Below, one piece after another: positions 10,990 through 19,631 of a DNA stretch of 64,000 bases (the stretch's first letter is position 1; each line of letters begins with the position of its first letter). Origin of the DNA: an uncultured Pelagibacteraceae bacterium (GTDB taxonomy: Bacteria; Pseudomonadota; Alphaproteobacteria; Pelagibacterales; AG-422-B15). The stretch covers positions 25,739 through 89,738 of the forward strand of contig CABYZG010000007.1 in the NCBI GenBank assembly GCA_902523455.1. The letters run 5' to 3'. Below the pieces are notes generated by a model. The model was not told the DNA's origin. It saw nothing but the letters and a program-made list of their open reading frames with translations, and searched no databases. The translations under genes and the position numbers were made by a program.

Positions 10990-12257
10990 TATGCAGCCTT
11001 AGTCTTTTTAAGTTGCTCTTCTATTTCATCTCTAAAATGCCTAAACAAACCTTGAATTGGCCATGCCGCAGCATCACCAAGCGCGCAAATTGTATGGCCT
11101 TCGATTTGCTTTGTTACATCAAGTAACTTATCAATATCATTTGAACTTGCATGACCGTTTCCAATCTTCTCCATCATTCTCCACATCCACCCTGTTCCTT
11201 CTCTACAAGGCGTGCATTGACCGCAACTTTCGTGTTTATAAAAGTGAGATAGCTTAGAGATAGCTTTGACGAGGTCAGTGCTTTTATCCATTACGATTAC
11301 AGCGGCTGTGCCTAACCCACTTTTGACTGCAGACAGTGAATCGAAATCCATCAGGACAGTATCGCAAGTTGATTTTGGTATAAGTGGAACAGATGAGCCT
11401 CCAGGAATTACAGCTTTAAGATTATCCCATCCACCAGTTACTCCTCCAGCATGCTTTTCTACAAGCTCCCTAAGAGGAATGCTCATTTCTTCCTCTATAT
11501 TGCAAGGATTGTTAACATGACCAGAAATACAAAAAACTTTTGTCCCTGTATTTTTTGGTCGACCAAAAGATGAAAACCATTCTCCACCTCTTCTTAAAAT
11601 CGTTGGAACAACAGCTATGGTTTCAACATTATTTACAGTAGTTGGCGATCCATATAGACCTTTATTAGCCGGAAAAGGAGGTTTGAGTCTTGGTTGGCCC
11701 TTTTTTCCCTCCAAGCTTTCAAGTAGAGCTGTCTCCTCACCACATATGTATGCTCCTGCGCCTCGATGTAAGAATATATCGAAATCCCAACCCGACTTAG
11801 CAGCATTTTTCCCAATTAACCCAGCGTCGTATGCTTCGTCAATCGCTTTTTGAAGAACAACAGCTTCATTAAAATATTCACCGCGAATATAAATGTAACA
11901 AGTATGAGCATTCATAGCAAAAGATGCTAACAAACATCCTTCAATAAGCTTATGAGGCTCATTTCGTATCATATCTCTATCTTTACAGGTACCTGGTTCA
12001 GACTCATCTGCATTAACAACAAGGTAATTAGTAAGCTTTGAATCTTTAGGCATAAATGACCATTTTAATCCGGTAGGGAAACCTGCACCTCCTCTTCCCC
12101 TTAACTCAGATTTTTTAATCTCATCAATTATCCATTCTCTTCCTTTTTTAATAAGTTCTTTTGTATTATCCCAATCACCTCTTGCCTGTGCATTTTTTAA
12201 ATGAAAAGGCTCATCGCCAAATAAATTAGTAAATATTTTATCTTTTTCTTTTAACAT
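10989..12257 (-). CDS. nuoF: NADH-quinone oxidoreductase subunit F (FMN, NADH site, cluster N3)
   Basis: Oxidises NADH through FMN and passes electrons to cluster N3. The 422-residue protein has the glycine-rich nucleotide and flavin loop [13 protein letters not shown] near residue 54, the [12 protein letters not shown] segment near 85, [19 protein letters not shown] near 168 and the [4Fe-4S] motif [14 protein letters not shown] near 350. Length and spacing are standard. The gene overlaps nuoG and nuoE by single bases. Confidence 0.98.
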   Translation of the reverse strand: MLKEKDKIFTNLFGDEPFHLKNAQARGDWDNTKELIKKGREWIIDEIKKSELRGRGGAGFPTGLKWSFMPKDSKLTNYLVVNADESEPGTCKDRDMIRNEPHKLIEGCLLASFAMNAHTCYIYIRGEYFNEAVVLQKAIDEAYDAGLIGKNAAKSGWDFDIFLHRGAGAYICGEETALLESLEGKKGQPRLKPPFPANKGLYGSPTTVNNVETIAVVPTILRRGGEWFSSFGRPKNTGTKVFCISGHVNNPCNIEEEMSIPLRELVEKHAGGVTGGWDNLKAVIPGGSSVPLIPKSTCDTVLMDFDSLSAVKSGLGTAAVIVMDKSTDLVKAISKLSHFYKHESCGQCTPCREGTGWMWRMMEKIGNGHASSNDIDKLLDVTKQIEGHTICALGDAAAWPIQGLFRHFRDEIEEQLKKTKAA

Positions 12258-12814
12258 TAAGACACTGCCTTTGAACTTTTACGGCCACTTTGTGAACCTA
12301 TACTCAGTGGCGAGCCATCTATAAGAGATTGCAAAACGTTTTTCGTTGTATCGTAAGTCAAATCTTCATAATAATCGTCATTGATTTGAACAAGTGGAGC
12401 ATTCACACAAGCACCAAGACACTCAACTTGCATCCATGAAAATAAACCATCGCTTGAGACTTTATTTGGTTCTGGTGAAATAACTTCTTTGCAAGCTTTT
12501 ATAACTTGATCTGAACCCCTTAACCAACAAGGTGTTGTTCCACAAACTTGTACTAAATATTTTCCGTTATATTTTGTGTAATACATTGAATAAAAAGTAA
12601 CTACTTCCCAAGCCTTAATAAAAGGCATTTCTAAGTAATCCGCTACATACTCAACTATATCCCTGCTCAACCAGTTTTCATTTTGTCTTTGCGCTAAATC
12701 AAGCAAAGGCATGATTGCACTTTGCCTTCTATCAGTTGGATATTTAAGAAGAATTTCTTTTGCCTTAATTTCATTTTCCTTATTAAACACAAAGGCGTTT
12801 TTTTGATTGCTCAT
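12257..12814 (-). CDS. nuoE: NADH-quinone oxidoreductase subunit E ([2Fe-2S] N1a)
   Basis: Thioredoxin-fold subunit that binds cluster N1a next to the FMN of NuoF. Four cysteine ligands are visible in [12 protein letters not shown] (near residue 95) and [10 protein letters not shown] (near residue 134). The N-terminal helical bundle includes the conserved [18 protein letters not shown] region. The length of 185 is slightly below many alphaproteobacterial versions because the C-terminal tail is short. It overlaps nuoD by 4 nt (ATGA-type coupling). Confidence 0.97.
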   Translation of the reverse strand: MSNQKNAFVFNKENEIKAKEILLKYPTDRRQSAIMPLLDLAQRQNENWLSRDIVEYVADYLEMPFIKAWEVVTFYSMYYTKYNGKYLVQVCGTTPCWLRGSDQVIKACKEVISPEPNKVSSDGLFSWMQVECLGACVNAPLVQINDDYYEDLTYDTTKNVLQSLIDGSPLSIGSQSGRKSSKAVS

Positions 12815-13983
12815 CTATCAACCTCACCGAAAACTATTGCAATTGATCCAAGAATTGCAGGGACATCTGCTAGAAGATGGCCTTTTGAGAGCAAATCAAA
12901 TGCCTGCAAGTGAGCAAATCCAGGGGCTCTAATTTTACACCTATAAGGTCTGCTGGTTCCATCAGAAATTAAATATACCCCAAATTCACCTTTAGGAGCC
13001 TCAACGGCAGAATAGATTTCTCCTTCAGGTACATGAAAGCCTTCAGTAAAAAATTTAAAATGGTGGATTATGGCTTCCATTGATTGTTTCATATCTTCCC
13101 TTTTGGGCGCTGCAATTTTGGAATCTCTATTGATCACTTCTCCTTTAGGCATCTGATCAAGACATTGAAGCATGATTTTCGTACTTTCTCTCATTTCTTC
13201 AATCTGACATAGATAACGGTCATAACAATCACCGTTTTGACCAACTGGAACTTTGAATTCAAGTTTGTCGTAACAATCATACGGTTGGGACTTTCTTAAA
13301 TCCCATGGTACACCGCATGCTCTTAATATGAATCCGCTAAAACCACGATCAACAGCATCTTCCTTTGATACTTTACCGATATTTACATTTCGTTGTTTAA
13401 ATATTCTATTTTCAGTCAACATGCTTTCAATATCATCAATTGCTTTTGGGAAATTATTACAAAAATTAAATATCTTATTAGTTAATCCGTCTGGTAAATC
13501 TTGATGAACACCACCTGCTCGAAAATAGGCTGCATGAAATCTAGATCCAGATACTTCCTCGTAAAAATCTAATAGCTTTTCTCTTTCATCAAAACCCCAT
13601 GTGATTGGTGTCATAGCTCCAACATCCATTGCTGTAGTGGTAACATTTAGTAGGTGGCTTAAGAGACGCCCAATTTCGGCAAATAAAACCCTAATATATT
13701 GTCCTCTCAAAGGCACTTCTACATTTAGCAATTTTTCTATTGCTAGTGCAAAAGCATGCTCCTGGTTCATGGGTGCAACATAATCCAGTCTGTCAAAATA
13801 TGGTATTGCTTGAAGATAAGTTTTATGTTCGATAAGTTTTTCAGTGCCCCTATGTAAAAGCCCGATGTGCGGGTCAGCCCTTTCTACAATTTCACCATCT
13901 AGATCAAGAATGAGTCTCAAAACGCCATGTGCTGCGGGGTGTACTGGTCCAAAATTAACAGTTACTGTTTTATTATTACTCAC
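12811..13983 (-). CDS. nuoD: NADH-quinone oxidoreductase subunit D
   Basis: 49-kDa-type subunit that builds the quinone-binding site with NuoB. The 390 residues match the hydrogenase-large-subunit-like family. [14 protein letters not shown] near the N-terminus holds the histidine that hydrogen-bonds the quinone head group; [30 protein letters not shown] and the terminal GEVDR are also conserved. It is encoded separately from nuoC, overlapping it by 8 nt, unlike the fused nuoCD of enterobacteria. Confidence 0.98.
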   Translation of the reverse strand: MSNNKTVTVNFGPVHPAAHGVLRLILDLDGEIVERADPHIGLLHRGTEKLIEHKTYLQAIPYFDRLDYVAPMNQEHAFALAIEKLLNVEVPLRGQYIRVLFAEIGRLLSHLLNVTTTAMDVGAMTPITWGFDEREKLLDFYEEVSGSRFHAAYFRAGGVHQDLPDGLTNKIFNFCNNFPKAIDDIESMLTENRIFKQRNVNIGKVSKEDAVDRGFSGFILRACGVPWDLRKSQPYDCYDKLEFKVPVGQNGDCYDRYLCQIEEMRESTKIMLQCLDQMPKGEVINRDSKIAAPKREDMKQSMEAIIHHFKFFTEGFHVPEGEIYSAVEAPKGEFGVYLISDGTSRPYRCKIRAPGFAHLQAFDLLSKGHLLADVPAILGSIAIVFGEVDR

Positions 13984-14569
13984 TTTCTTTTGCTTCCTTA
14001 TCTAAATACTTTGTTCCTTCCCAGGGACTTTGAATGTCAAAATTTCTAAAATCTTGCTGTAGCTTAACAGGCTCGTGAACTATTTTTTTATCAATTTCGT
14101 CATATCTGATTTCGACATTACCTGTTAATGGAAAGTCTTTACGTAGAGGATATCCCTCAAAACCGTAATCAGTTAAAATTCTTCTTAAATCAGGATGATC
14201 TGTGAAAGTTATTCCATACATGTCAAATGCTTCTCTCTCAAACCAATTAGCTGCAGGAAAGATTGATGTTATGCTGGGCAAGGACTCCACTTCACTTATC
14301 TGGGTTTTTACTCTTAACCGTAAATTGAACCTAAAACTCAAAAAATGATAAATAACTTCAAATCTTTTTTCATTTTCTGGAAAATCCACTCCAGCAATAT
14401 CTGTAATTTGCTTAAATTCACAGCTTGGATCATTCTTAACAAAATCAATAACCAGTATTAAATTCGCTGGATCAACCGATAGTTGTAACTGTCCTAAATT
14501 TACATCTATATCATTCAATTTACAGTTTTTTTCAATGGCAGCTTTTGCCATTTCAATTTGCTCGCTCAT
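13976..14569 (-). CDS. nuoC: NADH-quinone oxidoreductase subunit C
   Basis: 30-kDa-type subunit of the peripheral arm, which stabilises the quinone module. I chose the ATG at 14569, giving 197 residues starting [15 protein letters not shown]. It overlaps the nuoB stop by one base, and the longer in-frame reading would lie inside nuoB and add a basic stretch with no family similarity. The signature [20 protein letters not shown], followed by [22 protein letters not shown], is intact near the middle of the protein. Confidence 0.96.
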   Translation of the reverse strand: MSEQIEMAKAAIEKNCKLNDIDVNLGQLQLSVDPANLILVIDFVKNDPSCEFKQITDIAGVDFPENEKRFEVIYHFLSFRFNLRLRVKTQISEVESLPSITSIFPAANWFEREAFDMYGITFTDHPDLRRILTDYGFEGYPLRKDFPLTGNVEIRYDEIDKKIVHEPVKLQQDFRNFDIQSPWEGTKYLDKEAKESE

Positions 14570-15090
14570 TATCTTTTGATGTTGCCTTCTCTTCTTATTT
14601 TTTTCTGTAACTGTAATAATCCATAAAGCAAGCCTTCTGCTGTAGGCGGACACCCTGGCACGTAAACATCGACAGGTATTATTCGATCACAACCTCTAAC
14701 AACAGAATATGAGTAGTGATAATACCCTCCACCATTCGCACAACTTCCCATGGAAATAACATATCGAGGTTCTGGCATCTGATCGTAAGCTTTTCTTAAT
14801 GCCGCTGCCATTTTATTTGTCAACGTACCTGCCACTATAAGAACGTCTGCATGTCTTGGTGATGCTCTTGGAGCTGCGCCAAAACGCTCAACGTCGTAGC
14901 GCGGTGTTCCTACATGCATCATTTCGACAGCACAACAAGCTAATCCAAATGTCATCCAATGCAGCGAGCCTGTTCGAGCCCAGTTAATAAGGTTATTGAT
15001 ACTGGTGACAACAAACCCCTTATCAGCATACAACTTCTTTAGTCTTTCTAGTTCTGGACTTGTCTCTTCAATGTTTGTATTTATTGCCAC
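14569..15090 (-). CDS. nuoB: NADH-quinone oxidoreductase subunit B (cluster N2), GTG start
   Basis: Binds the terminal [4Fe-4S] cluster N2, which donates electrons to quinone. I place the start at the GTG at 15090, giving 173 residues starting [10 protein letters not shown] good Shine-Dalgarno AAGGAG lies just upstream, and upstream residues in the same frame only shadow nuoA. Start and nuoA coding sequence overlap by 10 nt. Cluster ligands are the tandem C52-C53 in [10 protein letters not shown], the cysteine of GSCANGGG and that of [25 protein letters not shown] is the standard quinone-site segment. Confidence 0.95.
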   Translation of the reverse strand: MAINTNIEETSPELERLKKLYADKGFVVTSINNLINWARTGSLHWMTFGLACCAVEMMHVGTPRYDVERFGAAPRASPRHADVLIVAGTLTNKMAAALRKAYDQMPEPRYVISMGSCANGGGYYHYSYSVVRGCDRIIPVDVYVPGCPPTAEGLLYGLLQLQKKIRREGNIKR

Positions 15091-15446
15091 TCCAATGCTC
15101 CTTTTTTCCACTCGTATATGAAACCAATTGTTAGTATAGCTAGGAAAACCATCATTGAAACAAAGCCAAATAAGCCCAAAGTTCCAAATGTAACAGCCCA
15201 AGGAAATAGAAACGCGACTTCTAGGTCAAAAATAATAAAAAGTAATGTGACTAAATAGAAACGAACATCAAACTTCATTCTAGAGTCTCCAAACTGCTCA
15301 AATCCGCACTCATATGCAGAATTCTTTTCAGGATCAGGGTTGTTTACTGCAACTAAGAAATTTGCCAAAACAAATAGACAGCTAATCGCTAACGCGACAA
15401 ACATAAAAATTAGTATTGGCAAATAATCAGCTATCGCTATGTCCAT
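15081..15446 (-). CDS. nuoA: NADH-quinone oxidoreductase subunit A
   Basis: Three-helix membrane subunit of complex I and first gene of the operon. At 121 residues it has the usual length. The conserved loop [39 protein letters not shown] is recognisable across residues 45-83 (key residues C47, the F-D-V-R-F-Y run and the F-D-L-E-V acidic pair). The promoter for the whole minus-strand run should lie in the 339 bases upstream. Confidence 0.97.
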   Translation of the reverse strand: MDIAIADYLPILIFMFVALAISCLFVLANFLVAVNNPDPEKNSAYECGFEQFGDSRMKFDVRFYLVTLLFIIFDLEVAFLFPWAVTFGTLGLFGFVSMMVFLAILTIGFIYEWKKGALEWQ

Positions 15447-15785
15447 ATTTTAGAATCTTATTAGTATCATCGAAAATATATATTCAAATCATTCGAAAAC
15501 AATAGAAAATATGGGAAAAATTGTGTTTCCGACCGTTAGCGATTAATTTTTAAGGAAATTTACCTAAATTTATAAAAGAACAGAGTAAAATTAAATTAAC
15601 ATATTCGAAAATATACAAAAAAATGTAAAATTTCCTAATTTTTCAACAGTATTTGACCTTTGATCAGTGACTTTTAACATCAATTAAACTCTCAAAAAAT
15701 TTAGTGAGTATCTGTATACACTTAATTTGCTGGTAAATAGCCATATAATAGTTTTGAATTAGAATAATCAATAAAATTACGAAAT
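15447..15785. other. Intergenic region between divergent nuoA and the SMP-30 gene
   Basis: 339 very AT-rich bases without a credible coding frame. It must hold the nuo operon promoter (minus strand) and the promoter of the plus-strand accessory genes. The exact 11-mer TCGAAAATATA occurs at 15470-15480 and 15604-15614, with a shorter TCGAAAA at 15493-15499. I could not find a convincing -35/-10 pair for nuoA, nor a recognisable Fnr or ArcA site. Confidence 0.7.
15744..15749 (+). promoter_or_regulatory. Probable -10 element for the SMP-30 gene
   Basis: A perfect TATAAT lies 37 nt before the start codon at 15786. No good -35 hexamer is visible at 16-18 bp spacing, so the call rests mainly on the -10 match and position. 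Confidence 0.4.
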
Positions 15786-16703
15786 ATGAATAATAATTTC
15801 AAATTAATCGCAGATAACCTTCACTTTTCTGAAGGTCCAAGATGGAAAGATGGCAAACTTTGGTTCTCAGATTTTTACCATCATGCTGTGATGACCGCAG
15901 ATGAGGTGGGAAATGTCGAAAAAATAGTCGATGTACCTAATCAACCGTCTGGCCTGGGGTGGTTGCCAAATGGTGATCTCATTATTGTCTCTATGCTCGA
16001 TAGAAAGCTACTAAAGTTTAAAGATGGCAATCTTACTGAGCATTCAGATATGTCAAAACTTACACCTTTTAGGTGCAATGACATGGTGGTCGACAAAAAC
16101 GGTAATGCCTATGTCGGTAATTTTGGATCAATACATCACGGAAAAGATATAAAGCCAACTATTCTTATAAAGGTCGATCCTGATGGAAACGCCTCAATTG
16201 CTGCTTCAAATTTAGACTTTCCAAATGGAACTGTAATTACACCTGATGGTAAAAAACTTATTATTGGCGAAACCTATGCGGGAAGACTTACTGCATTTGA
16301 TATAGATAAAGATGGTGATCTTTCTAATCGGAGAGTATGGGCTTATATGATGCCTAATCTATTTTATTACTACACAAAAACTATGCGTTTTTTAAAAATT
16401 ACTCCAAAAGAAGGTAAAGGAATACCTTACCCTGTCCCAGATGGTATTTGTTTGGATGAAAAGATGGGTATCTGGATAGCTTCTCCAACTACCTCAGAAG
16501 TGGTTAGGTATGAAGAAGGTGGAAAAATAACAGATAGGATTGCTACTCCAAATAGAGCATATGCATGCATGTTGGGCGGATCAAACGGCAACACTTTGTT
16601 TGTATGTACTGCAGACGCTTCAGAGCCGGATGCAGCCAAAGCAATAAAATCAGGGAAAATTTATTCTATTAGTGTCAATCACGCCAAAGCCGGATCACCT
16701 TAG
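15786..16703 (+). CDS. SMP-30/gluconolactonase/LRE family beta-propeller protein
   Basis: Likely a metal-dependent lactone or ester hydrolase of the six-bladed SMP-30/gluconolactonase family; the substrate cannot be read from sequence. Residues matching the metal ligands are E16 (SEGPRW), N147 (FPNGTV) and D219 (VPDGICLD), and CNDMVVD near 97 is the usual substrate-side motif. At 305 residues it is close to family length, but the segment between N147 and D219 is about 20 residues longer than in regucalcin and carries an aromatic, basic stretch around residues 190-205. No signal peptide is seen, so it is cytosolic. It heads a short plus-strand gene run and shares a TAGTG junction with the next gene. 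Confidence 0.88.
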   Translation: MNNNFKLIADNLHFSEGPRWKDGKLWFSDFYHHAVMTADEVGNVEKIVDVPNQPSGLGWLPNGDLIIVSMLDRKLLKFKDGNLTEHSDMSKLTPFRCNDMVVDKNGNAYVGNFGSIHHGKDIKPTILIKVDPDGNASIAASNLDFPNGTVITPDGKKLIIGETYAGRLTAFDIDKDGDLSNRRVWAYMMPNLFYYYTKTMRFLKITPKEGKGIPYPVPDGICLDEKMGIWIASPTTSEVVRYEEGGKITDRIATPNRAYACMLGGSNGNTLFVCTADASEPDAAKAIKSGKIYSISVNHAKAGSP

Positions 16704-17317
16704 TGAAATACCAAATTTATGGCAGATCAGAAACGGGTTCTGATATAATTGAGTATCTTTTTCATGAGCTTTCAATTGATTATGAGTTTATTGAAGTTGA
16801 TGAAAAAAATGTTAAAAGCGATGAAAAAATATTAAAAATCAATCCCCTCGGAAGAGTTCCAATGGTGAAACTACCAGATGGAAAATTTTTAATTGAGAGC
16901 TTAGCTATTGTATATCACTTGCTTAAAAGGGAAAATCACCTGCTACCTAGTACAGAAACTGAAATGAATGAGTTTCATCAAATCATGGCTTTTATGTCTT
17001 CATCGTTTTACCCAATTATTCTACTTTTTTATCATCCAGATCATTACGTTTCAGATAAAAACTCAGAGGATTTAATAACTAAATCGCAGAATATTTTGCA
17101 TCGATATTTAAATTTTATTGAAGATAAAATAGGAGAATTTGTAATTGGAAAAGAATTGTCTGCAGCTGATTTTTACTTGTTCACATTACTATTCTGGTTA
17201 GAGGAGGATCATTTTCTTGAAAATTACCCAAAAATACAAAATTTCTACAATAAAATGTTAGAGAATCAGACCATAATAAAAGTGAGGAATATACAAAATG
17301 AGAGAAAGACAGTTTAA
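16703..17317 (+). CDS. Glutathione S-transferase family protein, GTG start
   Basis: Thioredoxin-fold N-terminal domain (about residues 1-78) followed by an all-helical C-terminal domain, 204 residues, as in cytosolic GSTs. The cis-proline and gamma-Glu binding region are visible in INPLGRVPMVKL and the following ESLAIVYHLL (the E-S pair contacts glutathione in the family). The GTG start overlaps the TAG stop of the SMP-30 gene (TAGTG), indicating coupling. It may conjugate or isomerise an intermediate handled by its neighbours, but this is inference; no specific GST class can be assigned. Confidence 0.85.
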   Translation: MKYQIYGRSETGSDIIEYLFHELSIDYEFIEVDEKNVKSDEKILKINPLGRVPMVKLPDGKFLIESLAIVYHLLKRENHLLPSTETEMNEFHQIMAFMSSSFYPIILLFYHPDHYVSDKNSEDLITKSQNILHRYLNFIEDKIGEFVIGKELSAADFYLFTLLFWLEEDHFLENYPKIQNFYNKMLENQTIIKVRNIQNERKTV

Positions 17318-17885
17318 AAAATTTTTTATCGTATACGGTCATTACGACGATAACTCTTTTAATGCCGCAATAAGAGATACATTTATTGAAAGCGCAAAGA
17401 AAGCTGGACATTCAGTGGATATGGTTGACTTATATAAAGAAAAATTTGATCCTGTATTTGCTGGAGGTAATCCTGGACCAGATGTTTTGGATCATCGAAG
17501 AAGGATAGAACAAAGCGATACAATTGTATTAATTGCTCCAATATGGAATTTTAGAATGCCCGCAATCCTGGAGGGTTGGATCGATAAAGTTTTAGCTCCT
17601 CCATGGGCATTTACTTTTAAACAGCTGGTTGGCAACTATGGTTACCCTCAAGGTAATCTAGGTAACAAAAAAGCAATAATATTTTGCACATATGGCTCCC
17701 CTCGATTGGCAATAACTACATTCTTTCTCAATTTGCCAATTAGACGCTTGAAAAGGGGTGTTTTTCACATATGTGGTATAAAAAGCATTCTTTACAAAAG
17801 ATACTTTGCAGTACCCTTTGTTGCTGACAAAGTTAGAAAAAAATTTCTAAAGGATGTGAAAGATACGGCGACTCTATTTCAATAG
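17298..17885 (+). CDS. NAD(P)H dehydrogenase (quinone)/flavodoxin-fold oxidoreductase
   Basis: 195-residue member of the Flavodoxin_2/NQO1-like family, FMN or FAD enzymes that transfer two electrons from NAD(P)H to quinones or nitro compounds. The phosphate-loop strand FFIVYGHYDDNSFNAA is near the N-terminus. APIWNFRMPAILEGWIDKV near residue 78 and the flavin-contacting segment CTYGSP near residue 130 are typical. It overlaps the GST end by 20 nt. With the SMP-30 and GST proteins it could form a small detoxification or catabolic set. Confidence 0.85.
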   Translation: MRERQFKKFFIVYGHYDDNSFNAAIRDTFIESAKKAGHSVDMVDLYKEKFDPVFAGGNPGPDVLDHRRRIEQSDTIVLIAPIWNFRMPAILEGWIDKVLAPPWAFTFKQLVGNYGYPQGNLGNKKAIIFCTYGSPRLAITTFFLNLPIRRLKRGVFHICGIKSILYKRYFAVPFVADKVRKKFLKDVKDTATLFQ

Positions 17886-17892
17886 GAATTAA

Positions 17893-18201
17893 ATGAAGAA
17901 GATAATAGACATATTTAAAAGTTTTTGGTCACCCATAATGGACTCAAATGTGAATCCATTAAAAAATATAACAAATCTTAAAATTCGTCATATGGTCATG
18001 CAAATTCTAGCATTTATGTGGAGTGGTGTATTTTCACTTTATATCGTTGACAGTGTTTTTGTGTTTGGTTTTACTGCAATTGCCCACGCTTTATTAATTG
18101 CTGCACTTTTTATAACAATGTTCGTATTTTTCACAGCTGAAAAAAAACCTCAAATTTATGACTTAAAATTTTTCAGAGGCAAAGACGGTGAGCACGAGTA
18201 A
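17893..18201 (+). CDS. Small two-helix membrane protein, unknown function
   Basis: 102 residues with two hydrophobic helices (about residues 36-58 and 60-83), a basic N-terminus and a charged C-terminal tail. I do not recognise a family. It has a good Shine-Dalgarno (AGGA) 7 nt before the ATG, starts 7 nt after the flavodoxin-fold gene and ends 8 nt before the next gene, so it is probably real and co-transcribed. Confidence 0.7.
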   Translation: MKKIIDIFKSFWSPIMDSNVNPLKNITNLKIRHMVMQILAFMWSGVFSLYIVDSVFVFGFTAIAHALLIAALFITMFVFFTAEKKPQIYDLKFFRGKDGEHE

Positions 18202-18209
18202 TTTAACTA

Positions 18210-19085
18210 ATGAGGATTGTAAGCCTAACTCCAAGTGCTAGTGAAATAATATTCGAACTGGGTCTAGGTTCTAGTTTGGTCGGCGTTAGTCATGAATGTA
18301 ATTTTCCAACTGAAGTCAATAAACTAGAAAAATTATCGAGTTCGTCAATTAACCCTCATGGATCTCAGAGCGATATTGACTGTCAAGTGCGTGAAACACT
18401 TCAAACTAACGATTCCCTATATCAAATAAATACTGAACGATTAAATGATTTAAAGCCTGACTTCATTGTTACCCAGGGTATATGCGATGTCTGCTCCATA
18501 TCCAGTAGTCAAATCGAAGTTGAATTAAAAGGAACTTTATGCACCTTACCTTCATCGACAAAAATAATTTCTTTAATTGGAAGAACGTTTGATGGCATCT
18601 GTGACGATATAATAATGCTAGGAAATAAACTTAATTCAATAATCTCAGCAAAAAATCACATAGATAAAGCTCAAGAAAAAAGAGAAATACTTAAACGTCA
18701 AACAAAGTATGATCACCGAATTCTTTGTTTAGAATGGATAGACCCTTATTTTTCTGCTGGTCATTGGGTTCCAGAACAAATTGAATTAGCTGGCTTTAAC
18801 TCAGCAATTGGACAAACAGGTGACCAATCAAGAATTTTGTCTGCTGATGAAATAGTCGATTCAGATCCATATGCGATTGCCTTAATTTGCTGTGGCTATA
18901 ATCTTGAGCAAAATTTGACTTTTTCATCACAATTATTTCATGACGATCGATTAAATCACCTGAATCCATTTAAAGAAAACAGAGTGTATTCATTTGATGC
19001 TGATTCCTATTTTAGTCGTCCTACTACAAGAATACTTGAAGGATCAATTCAACTTAGAAGTCAAATTTTAGGTAATCAAATATAA
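18210..19085 (+). CDS. BtuF-like (cobalamin/iron-complex binding fold) protein without signal peptide
   Basis: 291 residues matching the class III periplasmic binding fold. It starts MRIVSLTPSASEIIFELGLG, the standard first motif, and later has LKPDFIVTQGICDVC near residue 90, a GHWVPEQIELAG segment near 190 and a DPYAIALICCGY segment near 222. Secreted relatives (BtuF, FhuD) deliver cobalamin or siderophores to ABC importers. This one has no signal peptide or lipobox and no permease or ATPase beside it, which fits the subfamily of cytosolic cobalamin-binding-like proteins of unclear role. The cysteine-rich CDVCSIS stretch could bind metal or corrinoid; that is speculative. The 3' end overlaps the opposing gene by 10 nt. 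Confidence 0.8.
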   Translation: MRIVSLTPSASEIIFELGLGSSLVGVSHECNFPTEVNKLEKLSSSSINPHGSQSDIDCQVRETLQTNDSLYQINTERLNDLKPDFIVTQGICDVCSISSSQIEVELKGTLCTLPSSTKIISLIGRTFDGICDDIIMLGNKLNSIISAKNHIDKAQEKREILKRQTKYDHRILCLEWIDPYFSAGHWVPEQIELAGFNSAIGQTGDQSRILSADEIVDSDPYAIALICCGYNLEQNLTFSSQLFHDDRLNHLNPFKENRVYSFDADSYFSRPTTRILEGSIQLRSQILGNQI

Positions 19086-19492
19086 ATTTTATTTGACAAT
19101 CCAAGAATTAAGATAATTGACGATGTAAGTGTAAATGTATTGACCGCCAAGTCAGTTACTGAATTTTTGGCACCTTTATCATTATCAACTTTTTTGAGAA
19201 AAACGGCCGCGTCATAAACAGAGAGAATTACAAAGTTTATAAAGATTAAGTTATAGTAAACCCATGCCCCCTCTGGCCCATTCGGTCGAAAAATCAAATA
19301 AATACCAATCAAAAAAAATGGTGCCACAAATGTTCCAAGGACCCTAACTATATACACACTACTCTGATCCATATTAAACTCCTTAACCATCCCCTCAGGC
19401 TTAAAAAGTGCTCTGAAAGTATAAATACCAAATAACGCTGTCATTAAAATATGAAGTATGAGTAAATATAAATGTTCAAAATTTTCAATCAT
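19076..19492 (-). CDS. Four-helix membrane protein, unknown function
   Basis: 138 residues with four predicted membrane helices (about 8-28, 47-68, 78-98 and 113-135) and short polar loops. I cannot name a family. It is transcribed toward the plus-strand accessory genes and overlaps the last one tail to tail by 10 nt. No clear Shine-Dalgarno precedes its ATG. Confidence 0.6.
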   Translation of the reverse strand: MIENFEHLYLLILHILMTALFGIYTFRALFKPEGMVKEFNMDQSSVYIVRVLGTFVAPFFLIGIYLIFRPNGPEGAWVYYNLIFINFVILSVYDAAVFLKKVDNDKGAKNSVTDLAVNTFTLTSSIILILGLSNKIYI

Positions 19493-19529
19493 AAGTTAAT
19501 ACTGTGGGATTCTTTTAAAAAAATCAATT

Positions 19530-19565
19530 GCGGGAGTGACGGGACTCGAACCAGCGACTTTCTGT
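19530..19565 (-). repeat. Partial duplicate of the tRNA-Asp 3' end (att-like remnant)
   Basis: Bases 19530-19552 are identical to 21295-21317, the T-arm and acceptor 3' strand of tRNA-Asp, in the same orientation. Similarity decays after that with several matches to about 19565; no anticodon arm or encoded CCA is present. A 3' tRNA fragment downstream of an intact tRNA on the same strand is the classic footprint of site-specific integration. No integrase gene lies between the two copies. Confidence 0.75.
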
Positions 19566-19631
19566 TGATTATATCCAAAAGGAAAAATGTAAAAGGTTAA
19601 AATGGTTTGAAAAATGGGTATCCAGAATAAG

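Noticed and set aside
14570..14653. Longer NuoC start
   Set aside because: The extra residues lie within nuoB and are unrelated to the family; the ATG at 14569 overlaps the nuoB stop.
15091..15201. Longer NuoB start
   Set aside because: The segment shadows nuoA in another frame, and a good ribosome site precedes the GTG at 15090.
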